The notes below the pieces were generated by a model that was given only the letters and a program-made list of their open reading frames with translations, had not been told where the DNA came from and did no database searches. DNA of 64,000 nt, from contig CAYPNF010000043.1 in NCBI GenBank assembly GCA_964411985.1, positions 10,823 to 74,822 on the forward strand, read 5' to 3'. This document shows positions 43,193-51,490 of this stretch, in pieces. The stretch's first letter is position 1. Each line of letters begins with the position of its first letter. The translations under genes were made by a program, and so were the position numbers. The stretch is from CAYPNF01 sp964411985 (GTDB lineage Bacteria > Verrucomicrobiota > Verrucomicrobiia > Limisphaerales > J093).

Positions 43193-45175
43193 ATGAACCA
43201 ACCGGATCCGGCTTTCGATCCCGCGGCTGCCACCGCGAAGTCTGCCTCATCGCCTGATAAACCCTCCGAGACTGTCCTGGACCGAAACGAAGTCCCGCTT
43301 TGCATTGAGGGTTTTCAGGGAACCCCCGAGGAGGTGGAGAAGCAGTGGTTCGAGAAGGTCTACCGCGGACGCGGTGATATCATGCCCCAACTCACCTTCC
43401 GCGCCCTGGCGATGGGCTCGGTGCTGGGCGGTGTGCTTTCCCTGACCAACCTCTACATCGGGCTCAAGGCCGGGTGGGGATTCGGAGTGGCGATTACGGC
43501 CTGCATCCTCTCCTATTCCATCTGGAAGGGCTTTCTCTGGACAGGCATGGCCAAGACGGAGATGACGATCCTCGAAAACAACTGCATGCAGTCGGCGGCC
43601 AGCGCGGCGGGCTATTCAACCGGGACCACTTTAATTTCGGCCTTTGCGGCGTATATCCTGATTACGGGCAAGCCCCTGCCCTTGGGTCTGACACTCGCCT
43701 GGGTCTTCGCCTTGGCGGTCCTGGGAGTCACGATGGCCATCCCGATGAAAAGGCAGATGATCAACGTGGAGCAATTGCGTTTTCCGAGCGGCACAGCGGC
43801 GGCCGAAACCCTCCGGGCCCTCTACTCGAAGGGCGAGGCCGGAATGAGGGCCACCAAGGGGCTGGGAATCGCAGGAATCCTTGCGGCGTTCAGCACGTTT
43901 CTGACCGACGGCTTGCGGTTGATCAGTCAGAGCCTGGAACCGTTTCAGCTTGGTTCTCTCGTCAACAAACTGAACGAAGTCACCTTCGGACAGACCTGGA
44001 TCAGCCGGACGGTCATGTTCAACTGGGACCCCATCTTCATCGCCGCCGGCGCGCTGACCGGCCTGAGGGTCGGCATCAGTATGCTCGTGAGCGGCACCCT
44101 CTGCTGGGTCGTGTATTTGCCGATCATTCAGGATCAAGGCCTCGTCGAAGGAACCAAGTACCGCGACGTGGTGCAGTGGACGCTCTGGGGAGGCACCGCT
44201 TGCATGGTCAGCTCGGGCCTGTTGAGTTTTCTCCTCCAATGGAAAACCTCGCTGCGAGCGTTTCGTAATCTGGGCAAGATGTTCAAGCGCACGAAGGTCA
44301 CCGACGACCCGATGGATGCGATCGAAGCCCCTATGTCCTGGTTCCTCGTCGGGCAGGTCGTCTCTCTCGCCTTCATCGGTTACCTAGCCAAAGTGACATT
44401 CGACATGCCTTACTGGCTTTCGGCTCTGGCCTTGGTCATGTCCTTCGTTCTCTCCCTCGTCGCCTGCCGGGTCACGGGCGAAACCGACACGACACCGGTC
44501 GGTGCCATGGGTCAGATCACGCAGCTGACGGTGGGGGCTCTCCACCCAGGCAGTGCCACCACCACCCTGATGAGTGCCAACGTGGTATCGAGCGCCGCCA
44601 TCTCCTCTGCCGACCTCCTGACGGATCTGAAGAGCGGATACCTTCTGGGGGCGAATCCGCGGAAACAGTTCCTCGCTCAGTTCGCGGGGATCTTCACCGG
44701 CACCATCATTTCGGTGCTCGCCTTCTCGGTCATGGTACCCAGCGCGGAGGTGTTGGGTTCCGACCAATTCCCTGCGCCCGCTGCGCAGAACTGGCGCGCG
44801 GTGGCCATCGCGATGAGCCGCGGGATTGGAGACCTCCACCCCGTGAAGAAATGGTCCATAGCCATCGGGGCGGGGTTGGGGATTTTCCTGGCGATTCTGC
44901 CGGTACTCTTCCCCAAGAAAGCGAAATACATCCCCTCCGCCGCCGGGGTGGGGCTTTCCTGGACTTTCCACTGGTACTACAGCCTCTTGTTTTTCCTCGG
45001 AGGCCTCATCGGATGGATTTTTAGTGTCAAAAAACCCAAGGCGGCGGAAGAACTGACCTTCCCCGTGGCCTCGGGAGTCATCGCCGGAGGGTCGCTGATG
45101 GGGGTGGTTTTGGTGTTCTGGGAAAACGGACCGGCCATGCTGAAGAAGTTGTTGGAGCAACTGCTTGGACGATAG
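43193..45175 (+). CDS. OPT family oligopeptide transporter
   Basis: 660 residues from the ATG at 43193; the longer frame is rejected because the added part is repeat sequence. About 14-16 hydrophobic segments follow a soluble N-terminus of about 60 residues. Diagnostic pieces include L-T-N-L-Y-I-G-L-K-A-G-W-G and N-C-M-Q-S-A-A-S-A-A-G-Y-S-T-G, the conserved OPT helix region, and H-P-G-S-A-T-T-T-L-M-S-A-N. OPT proteins move peptides or metal chelates with protons. It is a single gene. Substrate unknown. Confidence 0.9.
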   Translation: MNQPDPAFDPAAATAKSASSPDKPSETVLDRNEVPLCIEGFQGTPEEVEKQWFEKVYRGRGDIMPQLTFRALAMGSVLGGVLSLTNLYIGLKAGWGFGVAITACILSYSIWKGFLWTGMAKTEMTILENNCMQSAASAAGYSTGTTLISAFAAYILITGKPLPLGLTLAWVFALAVLGVTMAIPMKRQMINVEQLRFPSGTAAAETLRALYSKGEAGMRATKGLGIAGILAAFSTFLTDGLRLISQSLEPFQLGSLVNKLNEVTFGQTWISRTVMFNWDPIFIAAGALTGLRVGISMLVSGTLCWVVYLPIIQDQGLVEGTKYRDVVQWTLWGGTACMVSSGLLSFLLQWKTSLRAFRNLGKMFKRTKVTDDPMDAIEAPMSWFLVGQVVSLAFIGYLAKVTFDMPYWLSALALVMSFVLSLVACRVTGETDTTPVGAMGQITQLTVGALHPGSATTTLMSANVVSSAAISSADLLTDLKSGYLLGANPRKQFLAQFAGIFTGTIISVLAFSVMVPSAEVLGSDQFPAPAAQNWRAVAIAMSRGIGDLHPVKKWSIAIGAGLGIFLAILPVLFPKKAKYIPSAAGVGLSWTFHWYYSLLFFLGGLIGWIFSVKKPKAAEELTFPVASGVIAGGSLMGVVLVFWENGPAMLKKLLEQLLGR

Positions 45176-45182
45176 CCGGCGC

Positions 45183-45713
45183 TCAGGGCCGACCGGGAGT
45201 GGGGCCTGAGGGCAGGCTGGCCACCAGAAAATCCGCGGTGGCGAGCGCGTCCTGGCGCAACCGGTCCCACTCCTCCTGGAGCGGCGCTACGACCTGCTTT
45301 GGAAGGGAGAGGGCAGCGCGCTCGGCAAGTGCATGGGGACTGGGGAGGCTCATGCTCTGGGGATCAACCCTCACAGCGGAGGGCGTTGAGGGAGGGCGGG
45401 TCCAAAAGACCGTAAAACCTGCCGCGAGAGCTACCGCAAGTGAAGCCATCGCCAGGCGCATCGTGGCCGGGCGAGGTCCGCGATCCACCTGCCGGTTTCG
45501 GGAGGCAGCCAATCGCACCGACTTCATGATTCCGCTGTGGAGGTCGGGAGGAATCTCACCCGAAGCCGCCTGGCGATTCCGCAAGTAGGTGTCCAACGCT
45601 CGATGCCGGTTTGGCAGGCCTGAAAGCTCGGAGCTATCCGCCTGCCGCGAGGGAGTCTTCCGACGGGCATCGGTTAAGAAAGAGTCGGCGAGATCGCGCA
45701 TCCAACGAATCAT
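45183..45713 (-). CDS. Single-pass membrane protein, probable anti-sigma factor
   Basis: 176 residues, start preceded by GAGGAGG, 12 bases after the sigma gene. One transmembrane helix lies at about 86-106; the N-terminal half is cytoplasmic and basic (L-D-T-Y-L-R-N-R-Q-A-A), with E-I-P-P-D-L-H. The C-terminal half is amphipathic (P-L-Q-E-E-W-D-R-L-R-Q-D-A). Position directly after an ECF sigma gene and the topology suggest an anti-sigma factor, though no zinc-binding H-x3-C-x2-C motif is present. Confidence 0.6.
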   Translation of the reverse strand: MIRWMRDLADSFLTDARRKTPSRQADSSELSGLPNRHRALDTYLRNRQAASGEIPPDLHSGIMKSVRLAASRNRQVDRGPRPATMRLAMASLAVALAAGFTVFWTRPPSTPSAVRVDPQSMSLPSPHALAERAALSLPKQVVAPLQEEWDRLRQDALATADFLVASLPSGPTPGRP

Positions 45714-45725
45714 GGTTTTACCTCC

Positions 45726-46367
45726 TCAAAATGAGTTGAGCCGACGAGGCGGGAGACACCTCGTTTCCGTCCAGGCGAGGGCGACTGGCCCGCCCTGCTC
45801 TGGGCTCTTGGACGCCGCCCCGGGGCTCCAGTGGCTGAGAAGCGCCTGGCGGGCACGAAAGAGAATCACTTTTGCATGAACCAAGGAGATTCCCATGGCG
45901 GCCGCCACTTCCTCAACGGACATCTCTTCGCGGTAGCGGAACCACAAAGCCGTGAACTGTTTTTCCGAGAGGATCCCCTGCATTTCCTGCCACAGACTCT
46001 GCTGCTCCTCCCTTTCCGCCAACAATCGCCCCGGATCCGTGGGCTCGATGCTCTCGGGTGCGGATTCCAGCGGCTCAAAGGTGCGGCCTCGCTGGTGATC
46101 CACCAGTTTCCTTCTGGCAATCTGGAAAAGCCAGGGTGAAAAAGGGCGTCCCAACTCGAAACGATCCAGGCCCAGATAAGCAGCGACAAAGCTAACCTGA
46201 GTCACATCTTTGGCGTCAGCGTCACTGTTGCATCCAGCGCGCACGTAGTGGAACACCCGGGCCTCAAAGCGGTGAACGAGTTGCTCGAAGCTATCCATGC
46301 ACCCCGTACGACTCCGCTGCACGAGAGTCGAATCATCCGCGGACTGGGGCCAGGAGTCGGAGGGCAT
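45726..46367 (-). CDS. ECF-type RNA polymerase sigma factor
   Basis: 213 residues from the ATG at 46367, only one base after the stop of the upstream gene. Region 2 (about 24-95) has F-E-Q-L-V-H-R-F-E-A-R-V-F-H-Y-V and D-A-K-D-V-T-Q-V-S-F-V-A-A-Y; region 4 (about 128-180) has L-S-E-K-Q-F-T-A-L-W-F-R-Y and S-V-E-E-V-A-A-A-M-G-I-S-L-V-H-A-K-V. ECF factors redirect RNA polymerase to stress or envelope genes and are normally held by an anti-sigma factor, here probably the next gene. Confidence 0.88.
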   Translation of the reverse strand: MPSDSWPQSADDSTLVQRSRTGCMDSFEQLVHRFEARVFHYVRAGCNSDADAKDVTQVSFVAAYLGLDRFELGRPFSPWLFQIARRKLVDHQRGRTFEPLESAPESIEPTDPGRLLAEREEQQSLWQEMQGILSEKQFTALWFRYREEMSVEEVAAAMGISLVHAKVILFRARQALLSHWSPGAASKSPEQGGPVALAWTETRCLPPRRLNSF

Positions 46368-46368
46368 G

Positions 46369-47328
46369 TTATGGTTTGGGCTCAGCCGGCCGTTTCTTCC
46401 CAGCCATCTTCTGTTGAAGGAGTGCAACCAACTCATCCGACGGCATCTTGGCTGCGGCACTGACCTGCTTACCCTCCTGCGCGAAGGATAACACCTGGGA
46501 AAGACGTACCGCCTGAGGATTCTCCGTCTGCAGTGAGAGCAGCGCCGCCATTCCTTGGCCCACCGACTGCAACTGGCGGGCCACTTCGTCGCTCGCCGCT
46601 TCCAAGCGGAGTTGGAGCACGAAATCCGCCCCTGCTTCGGCCGCGGTGGCACTCAACCCGCTGGCCTGGCGCAGCACCGCGGCATTCGGGACATTCTCTG
46701 GGACATCCAACTTCCTGGCGACCCCCGACAAGATGGTCTTTTCTTTCGAAGTTCCGAGCCCGGCAAAGACCGAAGAAGTCCCCAGGCTGGGACGCTTCCG
46801 ATCCAGCACATCCAGAACCTCGGAAACGCGCTGGGCCTTCGCGCCCATCACCAGCACTCCGGGGGAGTAAAGGCAGCCATGCGTCCTCTGGTCCACCCCG
46901 GTTTGCGCGCTTTTCTTTTCATCCATCCAACTGCGGATGATGTGGGTCCCGTGCTTTTCCTCCTTGGGGTCGCGGGCGGCCTTGGCCAAGGTGGCAAGGC
47001 GTTCGGCATCGAAGGTGCCGTACAGAATCACCGTGGAATCCTCTTTGTCCTGGGTGGGACTGGAGAGAGTGATGCCGTTCAAGTGCTTGCGAAGGTCGAA
47101 ATTGAAGATGGCGAAAACTGCGGCGATTTTGTCCTGAGCCTCGGGTTTTTCCATCTCTTTCATCAGGAATTGGCCCACTTTCGAGGCTTTCAACTGTTCC
47201 ACATCCAAGTGCACCACCCAGGCTGCGTCGGTGGTGACATGGCCACGCTGCACTGGTCCCGCGTGGACCGGGGAACAGGCCAAGCCAACGGCCAAGGCCG
47301 TCAACCCCAAGAAGACTTTCGTAATCAT
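46369..47328 (-). CDS. Secreted protein of unknown function, first in the sigma operon
   Basis: 319 residues from the ATG at 47328; signal peptide ends S-P-V-H-A. The mature part starts with D-A-A-W-V-V-H-L-D-V-E-Q-L-K and resembles proteins with DUF3352-like repeats, but no motif was certain. The C-terminal tail K-K-R-P-A-E-P-K-P is basic. Because it is upstream of, and almost touching, the sigma gene, it may be a sensor or target of the sigma system. Function unknown. Confidence 0.65.
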   Translation of the reverse strand: MITKVFLGLTALAVGLACSPVHAGPVQRGHVTTDAAWVVHLDVEQLKASKVGQFLMKEMEKPEAQDKIAAVFAIFNFDLRKHLNGITLSSPTQDKEDSTVILYGTFDAERLATLAKAARDPKEEKHGTHIIRSWMDEKKSAQTGVDQRTHGCLYSPGVLVMGAKAQRVSEVLDVLDRKRPSLGTSSVFAGLGTSKEKTILSGVARKLDVPENVPNAAVLRQASGLSATAAEAGADFVLQLRLEAASDEVARQLQSVGQGMAALLSLQTENPQAVRLSQVLSFAQEGKQVSAAAKMPSDELVALLQQKMAGKKRPAEPKP

Positions 47329-47411
47329 AGCACTTTCAGAACCCAACATTGTTTCGCCTACGACCGGCAGGAGCCGTTCTCCTGAGTAGTACGGATGCGG
47401 CCGGGTGAAGG

Positions 47412-48563
47412 TTACAGGGCCAACTCGAGAACGACCTTGACCACGTCCTGAACTGTGATCGAAGTCATGCAGCGGAAGTCAATCGGGCAATCCCTGAGGT
47501 AACAGGGGGAGCAGACAGCCTTTCCGCGCAGGACACGGCACTCGTTGGCTCCAGGCAGGCCCGGGCAGGTGAGTTCGGGAGATGTGCTGCCAAACACGGC
47601 GACCACGGGAGTCTTGAGCGCGGCAGCCAGATGCATCGGGCCAGTATCGTTGGACACCAGGACTGTACAATGTTTCAACAAGGCACAGAGATCCCGTAGT
47701 TCGGTCTTTCCAGCGAGGTTGATCACCATGGGATCCAAGCCACGCGCCCCGCTTCGGCCCAGACCCGCGAGAATGTCACCTTCGATCGCAGCGGCCAATT
47801 TGGTGTCCGAGGCTCCTCCCAGAATCATCCACCCGCAGGAGAGCTTGCGGCTCAACTGGATCGCGGCCGCGGAGAAACGTTCCCGCGGCCAGCGCTTGGC
47901 CGCCCCGTACTCAGCCCCAGGGTTGATGGCGAGCCACATGCGTTTTCGTCCAGAGGAGGAGAGGAGGCCGAACCGCTTGGCAGCCACCTCCAATTCCTCG
48001 GGCAGAACGCGGACCACCGGGGCCAGAGGAGTGGGCGAAGCCCCAATTTGGGCCGTCAGATGCAGATAATTGTAGATATGGTGAGCCCCGGGAGGGAGAG
48101 GTTCACGCGGTGGGAGCCGCTTCTTGGAAGCTACGAGGTCTTTCACTTCGCCCGGCTTGTACTTCCTCATCTTCACGTGGTCAGCCCGCGGTGCCACCGG
48201 ATGGGTCAGGAGCCAGCGGCGCCACTCGCTCTCGAAACCGACCCGGATGGGGATTTGCGCCATGAACAGCTCCAGAGCTGACCTCGGGGAGTTGGGAAAA
48301 GCAATGCCCAGGTCGAACTTCTCCGACCTGAGGCGCTTGGCGACGGTCCAGGGAGTGTCCAACCGGGAGAGGGTGATGAGGCCGTCCACGGCTGGGTGTT
48401 CCACCCACATGCCCGCCAACTTTTCCTGGGTAACCATGGCGATGTAGGCGGCGGGAAACGCTTGCCGGAGCCGCATCAGAGCAGGTGTGCTCATCACCGC
48501 GTCCCCCAGCCAATTCACACCGCGAACCACTAGCCTTCCTGGAACTGGATCTAACTTGATCAT
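47412..48563 (-). CDS. waaF: Glycosyltransferase family 9 (heptosyltransferase, WaaF-like)
   Basis: 383 residues from the ATG at 48563. GT9 hallmarks: V-R-G-V-N-W-L-G-D-A-V-M-S-T-P-A at the N-terminus, W-L-A-I-N-P-G-A-E-Y-G in the middle, K-R-W-P-R-E-R-F, and the nucleotide-sugar-binding V-S-N-D-T-G-P-M-H-L-A-A-A and F-G-S-T-S-P near the end. It should add a heptose to lipopolysaccharide inner core, from ADP-heptose. The C-terminal Cys cluster (C-S-P-C-Y, C) is also seen in this group. It follows the LpxL-like gene by 26 bases. Gene symbol by analogy. Confidence 0.85.
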   Translation of the reverse strand: MIKLDPVPGRLVVRGVNWLGDAVMSTPALMRLRQAFPAAYIAMVTQEKLAGMWVEHPAVDGLITLSRLDTPWTVAKRLRSEKFDLGIAFPNSPRSALELFMAQIPIRVGFESEWRRWLLTHPVAPRADHVKMRKYKPGEVKDLVASKKRLPPREPLPPGAHHIYNYLHLTAQIGASPTPLAPVVRVLPEELEVAAKRFGLLSSSGRKRMWLAINPGAEYGAAKRWPRERFSAAAIQLSRKLSCGWMILGGASDTKLAAAIEGDILAGLGRSGARGLDPMVINLAGKTELRDLCALLKHCTVLVSNDTGPMHLAAALKTPVVAVFGSTSPELTCPGLPGANECRVLRGKAVCSPCYLRDCPIDFRCMTSITVQDVVKVVLELAL

Positions 48564-48589
48564 GACCACCGATTCTCTTCGCCAGACTT

Positions 48590-49540
48590 CTAGTTTTCCA
48601 AACCCACCGTCGCTTGCTCCGCCTTGGAATGCAACTCCGAAGAGGCGTTTCGGACACCTCTTTCCGATCTCGGCTTCCAGCGGTTGTGGACCCAAAACCA
48701 GTTGGCCGGATCCCGTCGCACGCCTACCTCCAGGGCCCGGTTGACATCCAGGGAGATCTCCTCGACGGACCGAGTTCTGCCGTCCTGCTGGGTGGGGATC
48801 TCCGGGCTGATTTCGATCCGCCACTGCGCCAAACCCACTCGATAGCAGATGGCGACGTGCAAAGGGAGGTGGTAACGGAGCGCGAAGACCGCCGGGGCGG
48901 GATTCACGGAGCATTCCCGGCCCAGGAAAGGGAGCCAGAGTCCCTTGTCCCCGCCATGCTGGTCGGCCAGCAGGCCAACGACGATCGACTGCTGGCTGAG
49001 GGCGTCTCGCAACGCGCGCCCCTCGGTGCGGCGCTCAAAATAGAGACAGCCCGATTGGCTCCGCAGCTGCTGCAGGAGCCGGTTCATGGAAGGCTGACGC
49101 AAGGCCCGATACGTCGTGGCGAACTGCAGTCCGCTGACAAAGTGGTTCGCTTTGGCGTAAAGCTCAAAATTCCCGAAGTGCCCGATGGCAACCACCCTTG
49201 AACCTGATGCCTGCCCATTCCCCCCACGAAGATGCTCGCTACCCTCCACGGTAAGCACTTCGCGGATTCCCTCCCCAGGCATCCCTACGGTCTTTACGGC
49301 CGCGGCGAAGTTCTCCCCGATCCTCCGGAAGGTCTCCTTCACCAGCTTGGCGATTTCTTGCGGCGACTTTTCGGCCCCAAGGGCAAGGCTCATGTTCCGA
49401 AAGGCCACACGCCGGTGACGGAGGTCCAAAGCCCAAGCCATGGCCCCTCCGACCCTACCGAGCCGCGCCACCATCCTCAGCGGAAGCCTCTGCAAGAGCC
49501 AAAGGCCAGGGCGCACGATCAGATAGAGCAAGGTATCCAT
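48590..49540 (-). CDS. LpxL/HtrB-like lipid A acyltransferase
   Basis: 316 residues. An N-terminal hydrophobic anchor (L-Y-L-I-V-R-P-G-L-W-L-L) precedes the conserved catalytic H-x4-E motif (G-H-F-G-N-F-E) and later L-A-D-Q-H-G-G-D-K-G. It transfers a secondary acyl chain to lipid A, at the inner membrane. It is in the minus-strand group with LpxK (6 bases away) and GT9, which together make lipid A and its core. Acyl specificity unknown. Confidence 0.87.
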   Translation of the reverse strand: MDTLLYLIVRPGLWLLQRLPLRMVARLGRVGGAMAWALDLRHRRVAFRNMSLALGAEKSPQEIAKLVKETFRRIGENFAAAVKTVGMPGEGIREVLTVEGSEHLRGGNGQASGSRVVAIGHFGNFELYAKANHFVSGLQFATTYRALRQPSMNRLLQQLRSQSGCLYFERRTEGRALRDALSQQSIVVGLLADQHGGDKGLWLPFLGRECSVNPAPAVFALRYHLPLHVAICYRVGLAQWRIEISPEIPTQQDGRTRSVEEISLDVNRALEVGVRRDPANWFWVHNRWKPRSERGVRNASSELHSKAEQATVGLEN

Positions 49541-49546
49541 CTCCGA

Positions 49547-50719
49547 TCACCGGAAGCATATCTGGCGGACACATTCCTGGAAATCGCGTGCCCCACGGAC
49601 GATCTTGATCTCCACCCGCATGAAAAGAATGGAAAGATCACGCCGGTCCAGCTTGGGAAAGCGCACGGCGTCTTTCTGGGTCGTAAGAATGATGGCAGCC
49701 CCCCGTTTCTTGGCCCGGTTAATCGCATTCAGAACTTCCTGCTGGGTAAATCGGTGATGATCCGCGAAACGCTTGCTGTAAACCAACTCCGCCCCCAGCT
49801 TGATGAGGCTCTGCTCAAAACTCTCAGGTTGGGCGATCCCGCTCAGGGAACCAACCTTCTTCCCCTTCAACCAATCCAAGCCAAACCGCTCACCTTTGAA
49901 TACATCCTCAAAGTACAAAGGACTATGAACGCACTCCACGATGCTCGCGCTTGGGTTGTAGCGAGCAATACGCGTGCGCAGGGCAGCGGTGTTACCGTCG
50001 CTCTTGGTAATGAAAATCGTGCTGGCGCGGGCCAAGTGGGAGGGGGGTTCACGGAGAGTGCCGCGCGGCAACATGTACTCGTTGCCAAAAGGCTGCTGGC
50101 AATCGATCAAAACAATGTCGCGCCTCCGTCCCTGAAGCCGCCAGTACTGGAAGCCATCGTCCAGCAACAGCGTGTCACACCCAAACTTCTCGATCGCGTA
50201 GAGCCCCCCCTTCACGCGGTCTTTGTCCACCAGGACGACCACGTCCTTCAGGTTGGAGGCCAGCATGTAGGGTTCATCGCCCGCTGTCTCGCTGTCGAGG
50301 AGCAACGATTTCCCATCCGAGACCACCCGCGGAGGCGTGGAATCATCACGAAAGGTGAGCTTGTTCACCAGCCGGCGGGTCAGAGGGGGGGGCTTGGAGC
50401 GATACCCCCGGGACAGAATGGCCACCTTTCTTCCCTGGTCCTGCAGTTCCCGGGCAAACTTCTCCACCACAGGCGTTTTCCCCGTGCCGCCCACGGTCAG
50501 GTTGCCAATCGCAATAACCTGCACCCCCAACGTGGAGTCGCGAATAATGCGGAGGTTGTAAAGCAGGCGGCGGATCCTGACCAGGACCTCGAAGACCCGG
50601 GACATGGCGAACAGAACTCCCCGGACCGTCGCCGCCCGTTTGCCGCGGCGCTGGCCGAAGATGACTTCCAGGACGAAAGTCTCGGTGGCTTCCATCCATG
50701 CCCTGACAGTTTCGCGCAT
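49547..50719 (-). CDS. lpxK: Tetraacyldisaccharide 4'-kinase
   Basis: 390 residues. The Walker A region I-G-N-L-T-V-G-G-T-G-K-T-P (71-83) is typical of LpxK, followed by S-R-G-Y-R-S-K and the Walker B-like L-L-L-D-D-G-F-Q-Y. It phosphorylates the 4' position of the lipid A disaccharide, at the inner membrane. The N-terminal hydrophobic helix anchors it. Six bases separate its stop from the acyltransferase start. Length (390) is somewhat above the E. coli protein (328) because of an N-terminal extension. Confidence 0.93.
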   Translation of the reverse strand: MRETVRAWMEATETFVLEVIFGQRRGKRAATVRGVLFAMSRVFEVLVRIRRLLYNLRIIRDSTLGVQVIAIGNLTVGGTGKTPVVEKFARELQDQGRKVAILSRGYRSKPPPLTRRLVNKLTFRDDSTPPRVVSDGKSLLLDSETAGDEPYMLASNLKDVVVLVDKDRVKGGLYAIEKFGCDTLLLDDGFQYWRLQGRRRDIVLIDCQQPFGNEYMLPRGTLREPPSHLARASTIFITKSDGNTAALRTRIARYNPSASIVECVHSPLYFEDVFKGERFGLDWLKGKKVGSLSGIAQPESFEQSLIKLGAELVYSKRFADHHRFTQQEVLNAINRAKKRGAAIILTTQKDAVRFPKLDRRDLSILFMRVEIKIVRGARDFQECVRQICFR

Positions 50720-50760
50720 GAGCCCTCAGTCTGCCAAACCTGGCAGGCGTTGCAAGTCCC

Positions 50761-51402
50761 TCAACTAGGGGAAGGCGGAACCGATCGCAGAAAATAGATC
50801 AGCGCCAGGGTGTCGTACACAGCATGGCAGGCGACGGGAACCAGCAAATTCTGACTCGCCAGGAAGAGGGCTCCCAGATAAAGGCCCACGACACTGGCGA
50901 TGAGGGTGTAGGAACGGTTCACCGCGTGAGCCAGGCCAAAGATGAGGCTGGCGACCAGCAAAGCTCCCCACCATCCCAGGGGCGCCACCATCGCCCCTTG
51001 GATCACCCCCCGGAACAGCGCCTCCTCCCCAATCCCAGCCAACAAGGAGATCACGCTCAATTGCAGGACACTTTGGGTGCCGAACAGCGGGCGAAGTACT
51101 ACTTCGAGGAAGACCCGGATCTCGACCGCCGGCCCCCAGGAAGATCCCAGGCTCCACACAAAAAACAGGAAGGGCGGGACCGCTGCAAAGCTTCCGACGA
51201 GGAAATCCCGCCAGTCCCACCGGAACCGCGAGAGAATCGCCTGGTCTGTAAGCTGGCTCAAGCCAAGGGCCAAGATCAGCAAGCCCCCTTCAAAAAGGCA
51301 GGCCGTCCAGAATAGGCGTCGAGAGTTCACGAAAGAGTAGGTGCCAACCGTTGGAGAGGATGCGGGATCCGATCTGAATCCGCGAGAGAAATTGGGGACC
51401 AT
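50761..51402 (-). CDS. CPBP family intramembrane metalloprotease
   Basis: 213 residues with 5-6 membrane helices. The CPBP/Abi motif is complete: E-E-A-L-F-R-G (glutamate pair), F-G-L-A-H (first His site) and C-H-A-V-Y-D (second His). Such proteins cleave inside membranes or process peptides. It begins the minus-strand lipid A group 41 bases before LpxK, but whether it shares their function is unknown. Confidence 0.87.
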   Translation of the reverse strand: MVPNFSRGFRSDPASSPTVGTYSFVNSRRLFWTACLFEGGLLILALGLSQLTDQAILSRFRWDWRDFLVGSFAAVPPFLFFVWSLGSSWGPAVEIRVFLEVVLRPLFGTQSVLQLSVISLLAGIGEEALFRGVIQGAMVAPLGWWGALLVASLIFGLAHAVNRSYTLIASVVGLYLGALFLASQNLLVPVACHAVYDTLALIYFLRSVPPSPS

Positions 51403-51453
51403 AAGATCCTAATCATTTGATCTCAAGTCATTAGCTATACTCATTGAAATAAG

Positions 51454-51483
51454 TTGACTTGGTCCAACCTCCCCCTTTAGGTT
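51454..51483 (+). promoter_or_regulatory. Candidate promoter directly before the antiporter gene
   Basis: TTGACT (51454-51459), 18-base spacer, TAGGTT (51478-51483). The ATG at 51491 follows after 7 bases with no Shine-Dalgarno, so initiation on a leaderless mRNA is possible; the ATG at 51485 would lie too close to the -10. Confidence 0.35.
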
Positions 51484-51490
51484 CATGCGG

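Noticed and set aside
49232..50797. A 521-codon plus-strand open frame
   Set aside because: It is antisense to lpxK and part of the LpxL-like gene, both of which have catalytic motifs in the correct frame.
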